64,000 bases of DNA from Variovorax beijingensis (lineage in GTDB: Bacteria; Pseudomonadota; Gammaproteobacteria; Burkholderiales; Burkholderiaceae_C): NCBI RefSeq assembly GCF_007828835.1, contig NZ_VIVL01000004.1, forward strand, positions 186,001-250,000. The letters run 5' to 3'. Of the stretch, positions 39,974 through 48,511 are shown piece after piece (the first letter of the stretch is position 1; each line of letters starts with the position of its first letter). The translations under genes were made by a program, and so were the position numbers. The notes under the pieces are model-generated. The model was not told where the DNA came from, searched no databases, and saw only the letters and a program-made list of their open reading frames with translations.

Positions 39974-41077
39974 ATGGATGAACTCGATTGCGCCGTCATC
40001 GGCGGCGGTGTGGTGGGACTGGCGGTGGCGCGCGCCTTGGCGCTCGCGGGCCGGGAGGTGGTGGTGCTGGAAGCCGAAGGTGCCATTGGCACCGGCACCA
40101 GTTCGCGCAACAGCGAGGTGATTCATGCGGGCATCTACTACCCGCAGGGCTCGCTCAAAGCCAGGCTTTGCGTCGAGGGCAAGGAGGCGCTGTATGCCTA
40201 TGCGGCAGAGCGCGGCGTGCCCTACCGGCGCTGCGGCAAGCTGATCGTCGCGACTTCGGCCGAGCAGGTGGCGCAGCTCGAAGTGATCCGTGCCAAGGCG
40301 GCCGCCAACGGCGTCGGCGACCTCGTGTTGCTGACCGCGCAGCAGGCCATGGAAATGGAGCCGCAGCTCCATTGCGTGGCGGCATTGCATTCGCCGAGTA
40401 CCGGCATCGTCGACAGCCATGCCTTGATGCTGAGCCTGCTCGGCGATGTGGAGAACGCGGGCGGCATGCTGGCGCTGAAATCGCCCATCGCACGCGCGGA
40501 ATGCGGTCAGGACGCTATCGTCCTGGTAGCGGAAGACGGAACGGCGCTGCGCTGCAACACCGTGGTCAATGCGGCCGGGCTGCTTGCGCCCGAACTGGCC
40601 CGCCGCTTCGAAGGCTTGCCGTCCGCGGCCGTGCCCACCGCCTACTTTGCCAAGGGCAGCTATTTCACGCTGTCGGGCCGCGCGCCTTTCAGCCGCCTCG
40701 TCTATCCGGTGCCCGAACCCGGCGGACTGGGTGTGCACCTGACGATCGACCTGGGCGGGCAAGCCAAGTTCGGCCCCGACGTGCAATGGGTGCAATCGGC
40801 CGACGATCTGGTGGTGGACCCGGCGCGCGGCGATGGCTTCTACGCCGAGGTGCGCAAGTACTGGCCCGCCCTGCCCGACGGGGCGCTGATTCCCGGCTAC
40901 GCGGGCATGCGGCCCAAGATCTCGGGCCCCGACGAGCCGGCGCGCGACTTCATGATCGACGGACCCGAATCGCACGGCGTGCGGGGCCTGGTCAATCTCT
41001 TTGGCATCGAGTCGCCCGGGCTCACAAGCAGCCTGGCCATCGGGCGCTACGTGGAGCGACTGCTCGCGGCGGGCTGA
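39974..41077 (+). CDS. FAD-dependent oxidoreductase (LhgO/DAO family)
   Basis: A 367-residue flavoenzyme. The FAD motif is [18 protein letters not shown] at the N-terminus, followed by [19 protein letters not shown], a pattern typical of L-2-hydroxyglutarate dehydrogenase/oxidase-like members. The C-terminal [19 protein letters not shown] closes the flavin site. The natural substrate is uncertain; L-2-hydroxyglutarate is the best guess. Confidence 0.85.
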   Translation: MDELDCAVIGGGVVGLAVARALALAGREVVVLEAEGAIGTGTSSRNSEVIHAGIYYPQGSLKARLCVEGKEALYAYAAERGVPYRRCGKLIVATSAEQVAQLEVIRAKAAANGVGDLVLLTAQQAMEMEPQLHCVAALHSPSTGIVDSHALMLSLLGDVENAGGMLALKSPIARAECGQDAIVLVAEDGTALRCNTVVNAAGLLAPELARRFEGLPSAAVPTAYFAKGSYFTLSGRAPFSRLVYPVPEPGGLGVHLTIDLGGQAKFGPDVQWVQSADDLVVDPARGDGFYAEVRKYWPALPDGALIPGYAGMRPKISGPDEPARDFMIDGPESHGVRGLVNLFGIESPGLTSSLAIGRYVERLLAAG

Positions 41078-41226
41078 CGGCGAAGGCACATCAGGGCCCA
41101 TCGCGTGCAGAAGTCTGCACAACAGCTGTGCCCGAGAGGCTTTTGTGCCTGTAACATGACACCACGCCATTTGCTGGCGTGAAGCCGCCGGCGCGGTGCC
41201 GGTGCCATCACGGAGGAAAGATTCCA

Positions 41227-41523
41227 ATGAGTGCATCCAACAATATCGAAGCGGCAGCCGAAGACATCGCAAGCGACGTGCGCGGCGTGCTGGCCAGCAA
41301 GGACCTGGATTCGGTTCCCCACATCAAGGCGCTGCGCCAGCGCATCGACACCAAGCTCGCCATTGCGCGCGAGCTTGCCGCGGAAAAGAGCAAGCTGGCT
41401 GCCAAGAAGGCCCGCGAAGCGGCCAACTCTGCCAACGCCTACGCCCACGACGAACCGTGGCAGATCGCCGGCGCTGCGCTGGCCGTCGGCGTGCTGGTGG
41501 GCCTGCTGCTTGGCCGCCGCTGA
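41227..41523 (+). CDS. DUF883 family protein (YqjD/ElaB-like, ribosome-associated membrane anchor)
   Basis: A 98-residue protein. An amphipathic helical part (IEAAAEDIASDVRGVLASKD) is followed by a C-terminal membrane helix with the family ending VGVLVGLLLGRR. In E. coli, YqjD, ElaB and YgaM anchor hibernating ribosomes to the inner membrane in stationary phase. The YqjE/K-like gene that follows supports the assignment. GGAGG precedes ATG 41227. Confidence 0.88.
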   Translation: MSASNNIEAAAEDIASDVRGVLASKDLDSVPHIKALRQRIDTKLAIARELAAEKSKLAAKKAREAANSANAYAHDEPWQIAGAALAVGVLVGLLLGRR

Positions 41524-41574
41524 CCTGAACGCAAGCCGTTGCCGCGCCGTCCCTCGCCGAGCCGGAGTCGGCGC

Positions 41575-42297
41575 ATGAGATTGCTGTCCCTGTTCGGGCT
41601 CGATGCCCGTTTGCGGCGGCTGCGGATCGCTGCGGCCGAAGGCGCGCTGGCGGCCGAAGACCGCGTGCAGCTCCTGCGCATGGCGTGGGAGGACGAGAAG
41701 CAGCGTCTCAAGCTGATGCTCGTGCTGGTGGTGGCCGTGCTCGGGCTCACCACGGTGGCGGTGGCGTTGCTCTCGATGGCGGTGGTGGTGCATTTCTGGG
41801 AAACACCGCACCGCATCGCGGCTGCGTGGTCGGTGGCCGGCGTGTGGGTCCTGCTCTGGCTGGGCGCGGCGCTGGGGCTGTTCCTGACCCTTCGCAATGC
41901 CTCGAACAGCTTCATTCCGGCGCGCCGCGAATTCGAACGCGACTGGGCCTGGGTGCAGGACAGCTTCGGCCTCGGCAAGGATCCCGACCAGGACGAAGAA
42001 GCGCCGCGTCCCCGGCGGCCCGCCACGCGCGAGGAACTGCTCGCCCGCATGGAGCGCCAGCGCGAACGCATTGCCACGATGCAGGGGGCAGGACCGGCAC
42101 GGCCCGCCGCTGCAACGGGTGCTTCTTCCGAGGCACCGCCGGTCGACGAATCGGCGGCAGCTGCGGCCTTGCGCATTGCGCGGGAGCACCCCGTGGCCAC
42201 CGGCGTTGCCGCCGCGGTGGCCGTGGCGGTGATCCGGCCCAAGCGGCTGCTGCGCTGGGCCGCGTTCATTGCGCCAGTGCTCTGGCGCATGCGCTGA
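41575..42297 (+). CDS. YqjE-like phage-holin-superfamily protein with YqjK-like C-terminal part
   Basis: A 240-residue protein. Residues 1-125 hold two membrane helices (VVAVLGLTTVAVALLSMAVV and AGVWVLLWLGAALGLFLTL) like YqjE. From about residue 155 a charged helix (RMERQRERIATMQ), a Pro/Ala linker and HPVATGVAAAVAVAVIRPKRLLRW resemble E. coli YqjK, so two genes appear fused. GGAG lies eight bases before ATG 41575. Despite the holin-family name, no phage genes are nearby. Confidence 0.78.
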   Translation: MRLLSLFGLDARLRRLRIAAAEGALAAEDRVQLLRMAWEDEKQRLKLMLVLVVAVLGLTTVAVALLSMAVVVHFWETPHRIAAAWSVAGVWVLLWLGAALGLFLTLRNASNSFIPARREFERDWAWVQDSFGLGKDPDQDEEAPRPRRPATREELLARMERQRERIATMQGAGPARPAAATGASSEAPPVDESAAAAALRIAREHPVATGVAAAVAVAVIRPKRLLRWAAFIAPVLWRMR

Positions 42298-42321
42298 GAA
42301 GAAAAGAGAAAGAGCGAAGGC

Positions 42322-43395
42322 TCAGGCGGCGCTGCGGCTTTGCAGCAAGGCCTGCGCCGCCTCGCGGACCAGCGCCGGGCCGCGGTAGATGAGGCCTGTG
42401 TAGATCTGCACCACGTCCGCGCCCGCGGCAATCTTGGCCCTGGCATCGGCCGCGCTCAGGATGCCCCCCACCCCGATGATCGGAAAACCCGGCCCCAGCG
42501 CCGCGCGCAGCTGCAAGACCACACGGTTGCTCGCCTCGCGCACGGGAGCGCCCGAGAGCCCGCCCGCTTCGTCGGCATGCGGCAGGCCGGCGACCGCGTC
42601 TCGCGCCAGCGTGGTGTTGGTGGCGATCACGCCGTCCATGCCGTGGCGCTGCAGCGTGGCGGCGATCACGGCGACCTGGCTCTCGTCCAGATCGGGAGCG
42701 ATCTTCACGAACAGCGGCACGCGCCGACGGCTGCGCTCGGCCAGGGCATGGCGGCGTTCCGCGATGGCGCCCAGCAGGGCGTCGAGCGCCTCGTCGCTCT
42801 GCAGCGTCCGCAGGTTGGCGGTGTTGGGACTCGAGATGTTGATGGTCACGTAGTCGGCATGCGGGTACACGCCGTCCAGGCAGGCCAGGTAGTCGTCCAC
42901 GGCCTTTTCGATGGGCGTGGCGGCGTTCTTGCCGATGTTGAGCCCGAGCAGCATCGGCTTCTTGCCGCCGCCGCTCCTGCGGAAGCGCGCCTTCTGCACG
43001 TTGGCAAGAAAGGCGTCGAGCCCTTCGTTGTTGAACCCGAGCCGATTGATGAGCGCGTCGCGCTGGGGCAGGCGGAACATGCGCGGCTTGGGGTTGCCCG
43101 GCTGCGCCTTGGGCGTGACCGTGCCGACTTCGACGAAGCCGAAGCCCATGGCGGCAAAGGCGTCGATGCAGCGGGCGTTCTTGTCGAGACCGGCGGCCAG
43201 GCCCACGCGGTTGGGAAATTCCAGCCCCGCCAGCGTGACCGGATCATCGACGCGCGGCGCGGCGTAGGCGCAGGCCAGCGGCGTGTTCTGCGTGCGGGCC
43301 AGCCCGTCGAGCGTGAGTTCGTGGGCATGCTCCGGGTCGAAGCCGAACAGAAAGGGCCGGGCCAGGCCGTAGAGCGAAGAGGGGAGCAGGGGCAT
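42322..43395 (-). CDS. pyrD: Dihydroorotate dehydrogenase (quinone), class 2
   Basis: A 357-residue membrane-associated FMN enzyme of pyrimidine synthesis. The N-terminal helix ([22 protein letters not shown]) binds the membrane and quinone. [14 protein letters not shown] and [10 protein letters not shown] bind FMN, NISSPNT carries the catalytic Ser, and GVGGI the phosphate. It diverges from rpiA with only 40 bp between starts, so the two promoters must overlap. Confidence 0.95.
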   Translation of the reverse strand: MPLLPSSLYGLARPFLFGFDPEHAHELTLDGLARTQNTPLACAYAAPRVDDPVTLAGLEFPNRVGLAAGLDKNARCIDAFAAMGFGFVEVGTVTPKAQPGNPKPRMFRLPQRDALINRLGFNNEGLDAFLANVQKARFRRSGGGKKPMLLGLNIGKNAATPIEKAVDDYLACLDGVYPHADYVTINISSPNTANLRTLQSDEALDALLGAIAERRHALAERSRRRVPLFVKIAPDLDESQVAVIAATLQRHGMDGVIATNTTLARDAVAGLPHADEAGGLSGAPVREASNRVVLQLRAALGPGFPIIGVGGILSAADARAKIAAGADVVQIYTGLIYRGPALVREAAQALLQSRSAA

Positions 43396-43435
43396 CGGAT
43401 AATTCTCGACTTCAATGAGCCAAGGATTCTCCGCG

Positions 43436-44167
43436 ATGACTGCACCCGTTTCCCCTTCTTCCGCCTCCGGCGCCGCGAACGGCGCGGGCGCCATCTCCCA
43501 GGACGAACTCAAGGCCCAGGTCGGCCGCGCCGCGCTGGCCTACGTGGCCAAGGGTGAAATCGTCGGCGTGGGCACGGGTTCCACCGTGAACAAGTTCATC
43601 GACGCGCTGGCCACCATCAAGGACCAGATCAAGGGGGCGGTGTCCAGCTCTGTGGCCTCGACCGAGCGCCTGCGTGCCCTGGGCATTCCGGTGTTCGACA
43701 GCAACGAGGTCGACGAACTCGGCGTCTACATCGACGGTGCCGACGAGATCGACCACCACGGCTTCATGGTGAAGGGCGGCGGTGCGGCGCTCACGCGCGA
43801 AAAGATCGTGGCGGCGCAGTCGCGGCGCTTCGTCTGCATTGCCGATGCTTCCAAGCTGGTAGACACGCTCGGCGCCTTTCCGCTGCCGGTGGAGGTGATT
43901 CCGATGGCAGCGCGCCGGGTGATGCGGCAGTTCGAGGCCATGGGCGGCATCGCACAGGTGCGCGAGAAGGACGGATTGCCGCTCGTGACCGACAACGGCC
44001 AGCACATCGTCGACGTGACGGGACTGCGGATCAGCGATCCGCTCGCCTTCGAATCCGAAGTGAGCCAGTGGCCCGGCGTGGTCACGGTCGGCGTGTTTGC
44101 GCATCAGAAGGCCGACGTGTGCCTGCTGGGTACGCCCTCGGGCGTGCAGACGATGCAGTTCGACTGA
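43436..44167 (+). CDS. rpiA: Ribose-5-phosphate isomerase A
   Basis: A 243-residue isomerase of the pentose phosphate pathway. It has [22 protein letters not shown] with the catalytic acids, and [14 protein letters not shown] with the catalytic Lys. ATG 43436 was chosen because AAGGA lies nine bases before it; ATG 43415 in frame has no ribosome site. The N-terminal 25 residues are an Ala/Ser-rich extension. Confidence 0.95.
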   Translation: MTAPVSPSSASGAANGAGAISQDELKAQVGRAALAYVAKGEIVGVGTGSTVNKFIDALATIKDQIKGAVSSSVASTERLRALGIPVFDSNEVDELGVYIDGADEIDHHGFMVKGGGAALTREKIVAAQSRRFVCIADASKLVDTLGAFPLPVEVIPMAARRVMRQFEAMGGIAQVREKDGLPLVTDNGQHIVDVTGLRISDPLAFESEVSQWPGVVTVGVFAHQKADVCLLGTPSGVQTMQFD

Positions 44168-44209
44168 AGAAGGAAGACCGCGTGCTCTTCTGGCCGGCGG
44201 CCGGCCGGT

Positions 44210-44857
44210 TCAGAACTTGATGCCTGCCGGATTGCTCGGGCTCGGACCGCTCGGGGCGGGCGTGGGCGGTTGTGGCGCTGGCTGCGCAACGGGCGCGGGC
44301 TCGGATGCGCCGGGCGCCGGCTGCAGCGCGACCAGCGGCCGCGCCGGCGGATTGCGGTAGCCCGCGGGCAGGCTGTTGCTCTTCGGATAGCCCGCGGCGT
44401 CGAGGTAACGCGACCATTCGGCGTCCGAGTAGCCCTTGAGTTGCTGCGAGCCGATCGTCAGCAGCGGCAGCGAGGCCTGGTTGCTCAAGCGCTGCAATGC
44501 CTCCACATCCTGGCTGCTCTTGACGGTGCGCTCCTCGAACGGAATGCCGCGCGTGACGAGCAGCGAACGGGCGGTGCCACAGGGCGCGCATTCCTCGCTG
44601 CTGTAGAGCGTCACGGGATAGCGCTGCGCCACTTGCCGCAATTCGTAGGGCAGCCCGGCATTGGCGGGAGGCGTGATGCCGGCCTGCGGGGCCGCGGCCG
44701 GTTCCGTGCTTGCGGTGGGCGCGCGGTCCGAGAAGGTGACCTTGCCGTTCTTGTCGACGTTGCGGTAGATCGGCTGGGCCATTGCCCCTGCGGCGATCAG
44801 CAGCAGGGCGAAGCCGGACAGGCGATGCAAGGAGGATTTCTGGTGGATCGAATGCAT
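44210..44857 (-). CDS. Secreted glutaredoxin-like protein with DUF4124 domain
   Basis: A 215-residue exported protein. The signal peptide ends near AGAMA-QPIY, then a DUF4124 part (YRNVDKNGKVTFSDRAPT), a glutaredoxin-like domain with the redox motif CAPC (YSSEECAPCGTAR), a cis-Pro region SLPLLTIG, and a C-terminal Pro/Ala-rich tail. A periplasmic thiol redox role is likely; the partner is unknown. It is convergent with rpiA. Confidence 0.8.
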   Translation of the reverse strand: MHSIHQKSSLHRLSGFALLLIAAGAMAQPIYRNVDKNGKVTFSDRAPTASTEPAAAPQAGITPPANAGLPYELRQVAQRYPVTLYSSEECAPCGTARSLLVTRGIPFEERTVKSSQDVEALQRLSNQASLPLLTIGSQQLKGYSDAEWSRYLDAAGYPKSNSLPAGYRNPPARPLVALQPAPGASEPAPVAQPAPQPPTPAPSGPSPSNPAGIKF

Positions 44858-44887
44858 CGCCCGAGTATCGCAAGCTTCAGGCGCGCA

Positions 44888-46945
44888 TCAAGCGGGCCGG
44901 GTCTGTGCCATGCCCTGGTGTCGCAGCAGCGCATCAAGCTGTGGCTCGCGGCCGCGGAAGGCCTTGAACGAATCCATGGCGCTGCGGCTGCCGCCGGCTT
45001 CGAGGATGGCCTGGCGGTACCTGCGGCCGGTTTCGATGTTCGGCTGGCCGTCGGTGCCCACGGTTTCCTCGAAGGCGGCATAGGCATCGGCGCTCAGCAC
45101 CTCGGCCCACTTGTAGCTGTAGTAGCCGGCCGCGTAGCCGCCCGAGAAGATATGGCTGAAGGTGTTCGGCGTGCGGCTGAAAGGAGGCGAGGGCATCACG
45201 GCCACCTCGGTGCGCACCTTGCCCAGCAGCGCGAGCACGCCGCCCGGCTGCGCGGCGGCGGCCTGGTATTCGGTATGCAGCAGCATGTCGAACAGCGAGA
45301 ACTCGATCTGGCGCAGCGTCTGCAGGCCGCTCTGGAAGTTCTTGGCGGCGGTCATCTTGTCGAACAGCGCGCGCGGCAACGGCTCGCCGGTGTCGACGTG
45401 GGCCGTCATGTGCCTGAGCACGTCCCATTCCCAGCAGAAGTTTTCCATGAACTGGCTCGGCAGCTCGACCGCGTCCCACTCGACGCCGCTGATGCCCGAC
45501 ACGTCGCGCTCGTTCACCTGCGTGAGCATGTGGTGCAGGCCATGGCCGAATTCGTGGAACAGGGTGGTCACGTCGTCGTGCGTGAGCAGCGGCGGCTTGC
45601 CGTCGACGCCGCTCGCGAAGTTGCACACGAGCTGGGCGACGGGCGTTTGCAGCATGCCGTCGTCAGGGCGCAGCCAGCGCGCGCGCACGTCGTCCATCCA
45701 CGCACCGCCGCGCTTGGCGGCGCGGGCGGAAGGGTCGAGGTAGAACTGGCCGACCTTCTGCCCGGCGCGCTCGATGCGGTAGACCTCGACGCTGGGGTGC
45801 CAGGTGGGCGCGCTGTCGCGGCGAATCGAAACCTCGAACAGCGTCTCGACGATCTTGAACAGGCCGGCCATCACCTTGGGCGCCGGGAAGTACTGCTTGA
45901 CCTCCAGCTCGCTGAAGGCATAGCGCGCCTCCTTGAGTTTTTCGCCGATGTAGCTCCAGTCCCACGCCTGCGGATCGGTGATGCCCAATTGGTCCGCAGC
46001 GAAGGCGCGCAGGTCGGCCAGGTCGCGTTCGCCGTACGGCTTGGCCTTGGCCGCGAGATCGCGCAGGAACTTGACCACCTGCTCGGGCGACTCGGCCATC
46101 TTGGGCACGACCGAGAGTTCGCCAAAATTCCTGTAGCCGAGCAGTTTGGCTTCTTCCTCCCGCAGCGCGAGGATCTCGTTGATCAGCGCCGTGTTGTCGA
46201 AGGCCGGATCGCCAAGCTCGCTGGCGCGGGTGACGTAGGCCCGGTAGAGCGTTTCGCGCAGCGCGCTGCTCCTGGCGAACTGCATCACGGGCAGGTAGCA
46301 GGGCATCTTGAGCGTGAGCTTGTAGCCCTGCTTGCCCTCGGCTTCGGCTGCTGCGCGGGCCGCGCTCACCACGTCTTCGGGCACGCCCTCGAGCTCGCCC
46401 AGCGCCGCGTAGTACGAGAAGGCGTCGGTGGCATCGAGCGCGTTCTCGCTGAATTTCTGGCTCAGTTCGGCCTGGCGTTCCTGGATGTCGGCAAAGCGCT
46501 TCTTCGCCTCGCCCTGCAGTTCCGCGCCGCCCAGCACGAAGTTGCGCACGGCATTCTTGTGCGCCTGGCGCTGCTCGGGGTTGAGGGTGGCCACGTCGAT
46601 GGCCTTGTACTTGGCATAGAGGCGCTCGTCGGAACCCAGGCGGGTCCAGAAGGCGGTCACGCGCGGCATGGCCTCGTTGTAGGCGGCGCGCAGTTCCGGC
46701 GTGTCGGCCACGGCGTTGAGATGCCCCACGGCGCCCCAGGCGCGGCTGAAGCGTTCGGACGCCACGTCGAGCACCTTGGAGATCGCATTCCAGTCGGCGG
46801 GAAAGTCGGCGGCCGTCACGGTCTGCAGCGCTGCCTCGGCTTCGGCCAGCAGGATGTCGACCGCGGGCGCAACGTGTTCGGGCTCGATGCGGTCGAACAG
46901 CGGAAGATCGGTGAAGTCGAGGAGGGGGTTGTTCTTTGTGGCCAT
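44888..46945 (-). CDS. prlC: Oligopeptidase A-like M3 family metallopeptidase
   Basis: A 685-residue cytosolic zinc peptidase that degrades short peptides and cleaved signal peptides. The zinc motif HEFGHGLHH (HExxH) lies near residue 470, with the third ligand Glu in the VEWDAVELPSQFMENF region. PNTFSHIFSGGYAAGYYSY is a conserved substrate loop. It is 5 bp downstream of folD, so co-transcribed. Confidence 0.93.
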   Translation of the reverse strand: MATKNNPLLDFTDLPLFDRIEPEHVAPAVDILLAEAEAALQTVTAADFPADWNAISKVLDVASERFSRAWGAVGHLNAVADTPELRAAYNEAMPRVTAFWTRLGSDERLYAKYKAIDVATLNPEQRQAHKNAVRNFVLGGAELQGEAKKRFADIQERQAELSQKFSENALDATDAFSYYAALGELEGVPEDVVSAARAAAEAEGKQGYKLTLKMPCYLPVMQFARSSALRETLYRAYVTRASELGDPAFDNTALINEILALREEEAKLLGYRNFGELSVVPKMAESPEQVVKFLRDLAAKAKPYGERDLADLRAFAADQLGITDPQAWDWSYIGEKLKEARYAFSELEVKQYFPAPKVMAGLFKIVETLFEVSIRRDSAPTWHPSVEVYRIERAGQKVGQFYLDPSARAAKRGGAWMDDVRARWLRPDDGMLQTPVAQLVCNFASGVDGKPPLLTHDDVTTLFHEFGHGLHHMLTQVNERDVSGISGVEWDAVELPSQFMENFCWEWDVLRHMTAHVDTGEPLPRALFDKMTAAKNFQSGLQTLRQIEFSLFDMLLHTEYQAAAAQPGGVLALLGKVRTEVAVMPSPPFSRTPNTFSHIFSGGYAAGYYSYKWAEVLSADAYAAFEETVGTDGQPNIETGRRYRQAILEAGGSRSAMDSFKAFRGREPQLDALLRHQGMAQTRPA

Positions 46946-46950
46946 GGAAA

Positions 46951-47802
46951 TCACTTGGCGGCGCGTTCCGCGGCTTCAAGGGTGTTGACGAGCAGCATGG
47001 CGCGCGTCATGGGGCCGACGCCGCCCGGCACGGGGGTGATCCAGCCGGCCACTTCCTTGACGCCGTCGAAGTCGACGTCGCCGGCGAGCTTGCCGTCTTC
47101 CTTGCGGTTCATGCCCACGTCGATCACGACCGCGCCGGGCTTCACCATGCCGGCCGTCAGGATGTTGCGCTTGCCCACCGCGGCCACGATCACGTCGGCC
47201 TGGCGCGTGAGGGCGCCCAGGTCTTGCGTCGCGCTGTGGCAGATGGTCACGGTGGCGTTCCTGGCCAGCAGCATCATGGCCATCGGCTTGCCGACGATGT
47301 TGCTGCGGCCGATGACCACCGCATGCTTGCCGCGCAGGTCGTAGCCGATGGATTCGAGCATCTTCATGCAGCCGTAGGGCGTGCAGGGCCAGAAGCCCGG
47401 CGCGCCGGTCATGAGCGCGCCGGCGCTGGCCACGTGGAAGCCGTCCACGTCCTTGGCGGGCGAGATCGCCTCGATGACCTTCTGGCTGTCCATGTGCTTT
47501 GGCAGCGGCAGCTGAACCAGGATGCCGTGCACCTTGGGGTCGTCGTTGAGGGCGCGGATGCGGTCCAGCAGCGCGGCCTCGCTCATGTCGGCAGGATAGG
47601 TTTCGAGGGTGGCCGCGAGGCCGGTTTCGGTGCTGTCGTTGACCTTGTGCTTCGTGTAGACCTGGCTGGCCGGGTCGCTGCCCACGAGGATGATGGAAAG
47701 GGCCGGGTCCACGCCCTTGGCCTTCAGTGCGGCGGTGCGGCCGGCAACCTCGGCGCGAATGGTTTTGGCGAGGGCGTTGCCATCGATCAGTTGGGCGGTC
47801 AT
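46951..47802 (-). CDS. folD: Bifunctional methylenetetrahydrofolate dehydrogenase/cyclohydrolase
   Basis: A 283-residue one-carbon enzyme. The catalytic Lys is in [10 protein letters not shown], with QLPLPKH, KDVDGFH and the NADP site [14 protein letters not shown]. The closing [11 protein letters not shown] is diagnostic of FolD. The gene is followed by prlC and preceded by a terminator hairpin, so it has its own promoter in the roughly 75-bp gap. Confidence 0.97.
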   Translation of the reverse strand: MTAQLIDGNALAKTIRAEVAGRTAALKAKGVDPALSIILVGSDPASQVYTKHKVNDSTETGLAATLETYPADMSEAALLDRIRALNDDPKVHGILVQLPLPKHMDSQKVIEAISPAKDVDGFHVASAGALMTGAPGFWPCTPYGCMKMLESIGYDLRGKHAVVIGRSNIVGKPMAMMLLARNATVTICHSATQDLGALTRQADVIVAAVGKRNILTAGMVKPGAVVIDVGMNRKEDGKLAGDVDFDGVKEVAGWITPVPGGVGPMTRAMLLVNTLEAAERAAK

Positions 47803-47821
47803 CGGTTTCGATTTTCCAAGT

Positions 47822-47845
47822 AAAAACGCCCGCTTGCGCAGGCGT
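47822..47845 (-). terminator. Rho-independent terminator after the response regulator gene
   Basis: On the minus strand ACGCC...GGCGT frames an internal GCGC/AGCG stem and ends in five T. It lies 34 bp after the response regulator stop and separates it from folD. Confidence 0.65.
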
Positions 47846-47878
47846 GAGAGTCATTCATTGCTATCGGGGGGATAGCTT

Positions 47879-48511
47879 CTAGGCTTTGGCGGCCGGCGCC
47901 GCCTGCCCGAGCGCGATCTTGAGCAGATCGGCCACGGTGTTGGCGTTGAGCTTTTCCATGATGTTGGCGCGGTGCGCCTCGACCGTCTTGATGCTGATGC
48001 CCAGGTCGTCGGCAATCTGCTTGTTCAGGCGGCCGGCGACGATGCGCTCGAGCACCTGGGCCTCGCGGCCGGTGAGCTTGGACAGCAGCGCGTCGCGGCT
48101 GGCCGACTGCTGGTGCTGGGTGAAGGCGCCGCGCGCGTGCTCGAGCATGCGCTCGACCAGCGTGACGAGCTCTTCGTCGTTGAAGGGCTTCTGGATGAAA
48201 TCCATGGCGCCCTTCTTCATGCTGTCGACTGCCATCGGCACGTCGCCGTGGCCGGTGATCACCACGATGGGCAGCGGGGAACGCCGTTCGATCAGCCGGT
48301 CCTGCAGTTCGAGGCCGGTCATGCCGGCCATGCGGATGTCGACGATCAGACAGGCGACTTCGCGCGGGTCGTATCGGGAGAGGAAGGACTCGGCCGAGTC
48401 GAAGCAGCGAACCCTGTAGTCCTTGCCTTCGAGCAGCCATTGCAGCGAATCTCGCACGGCTTCGTCGTCGTCGACGACATAGACAGTGCCCTTCTTCGGA
48501 ATCAAACTCAT
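47879..48511 (-). CDS. FixJ-like response regulator (receiver plus LuxR-type HTH)
   Basis: A 210-residue regulator. The receiver has VYVVDDDEAVRDSL, phospho-acceptor Asp in CLIVDIRMAGMTG, Thr in VVITGHGDVP and Lys in FIQKPF. The C-terminal LuxR-type HTH is LTGREAQVLERIVAG...KTVEAHRANIMEKL. This is the FixJ/TodT/StyR architecture. The ATG overlaps the kinase stop (ATGA). Its targets are unknown; the divergent pyruvate dehydrogenase operon is a possible one. Confidence 0.93.
   Translation of the reverse strand: MSLIPKKGTVYVVDDDEAVRDSLQWLLEGKDYRVRCFDSAESFLSRYDPREVACLIVDIRMAGMTGLELQDRLIERRSPLPIVVITGHGDVPMAVDSMKKGAMDFIQKPFNDEELVTLVERMLEHARGAFTQHQQSASRDALLSKLTGREAQVLERIVAGRLNKQIADDLGISIKTVEAHRANIMEKLNANTVADLLKIALGQAAPAAKA

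Noticed and set aside
41575-42297. A prophage holin
   Set aside because: The domain is of the holin superfamily, but it follows a DUF883 gene in the yqjD-yqjE arrangement and no phage gene is close.
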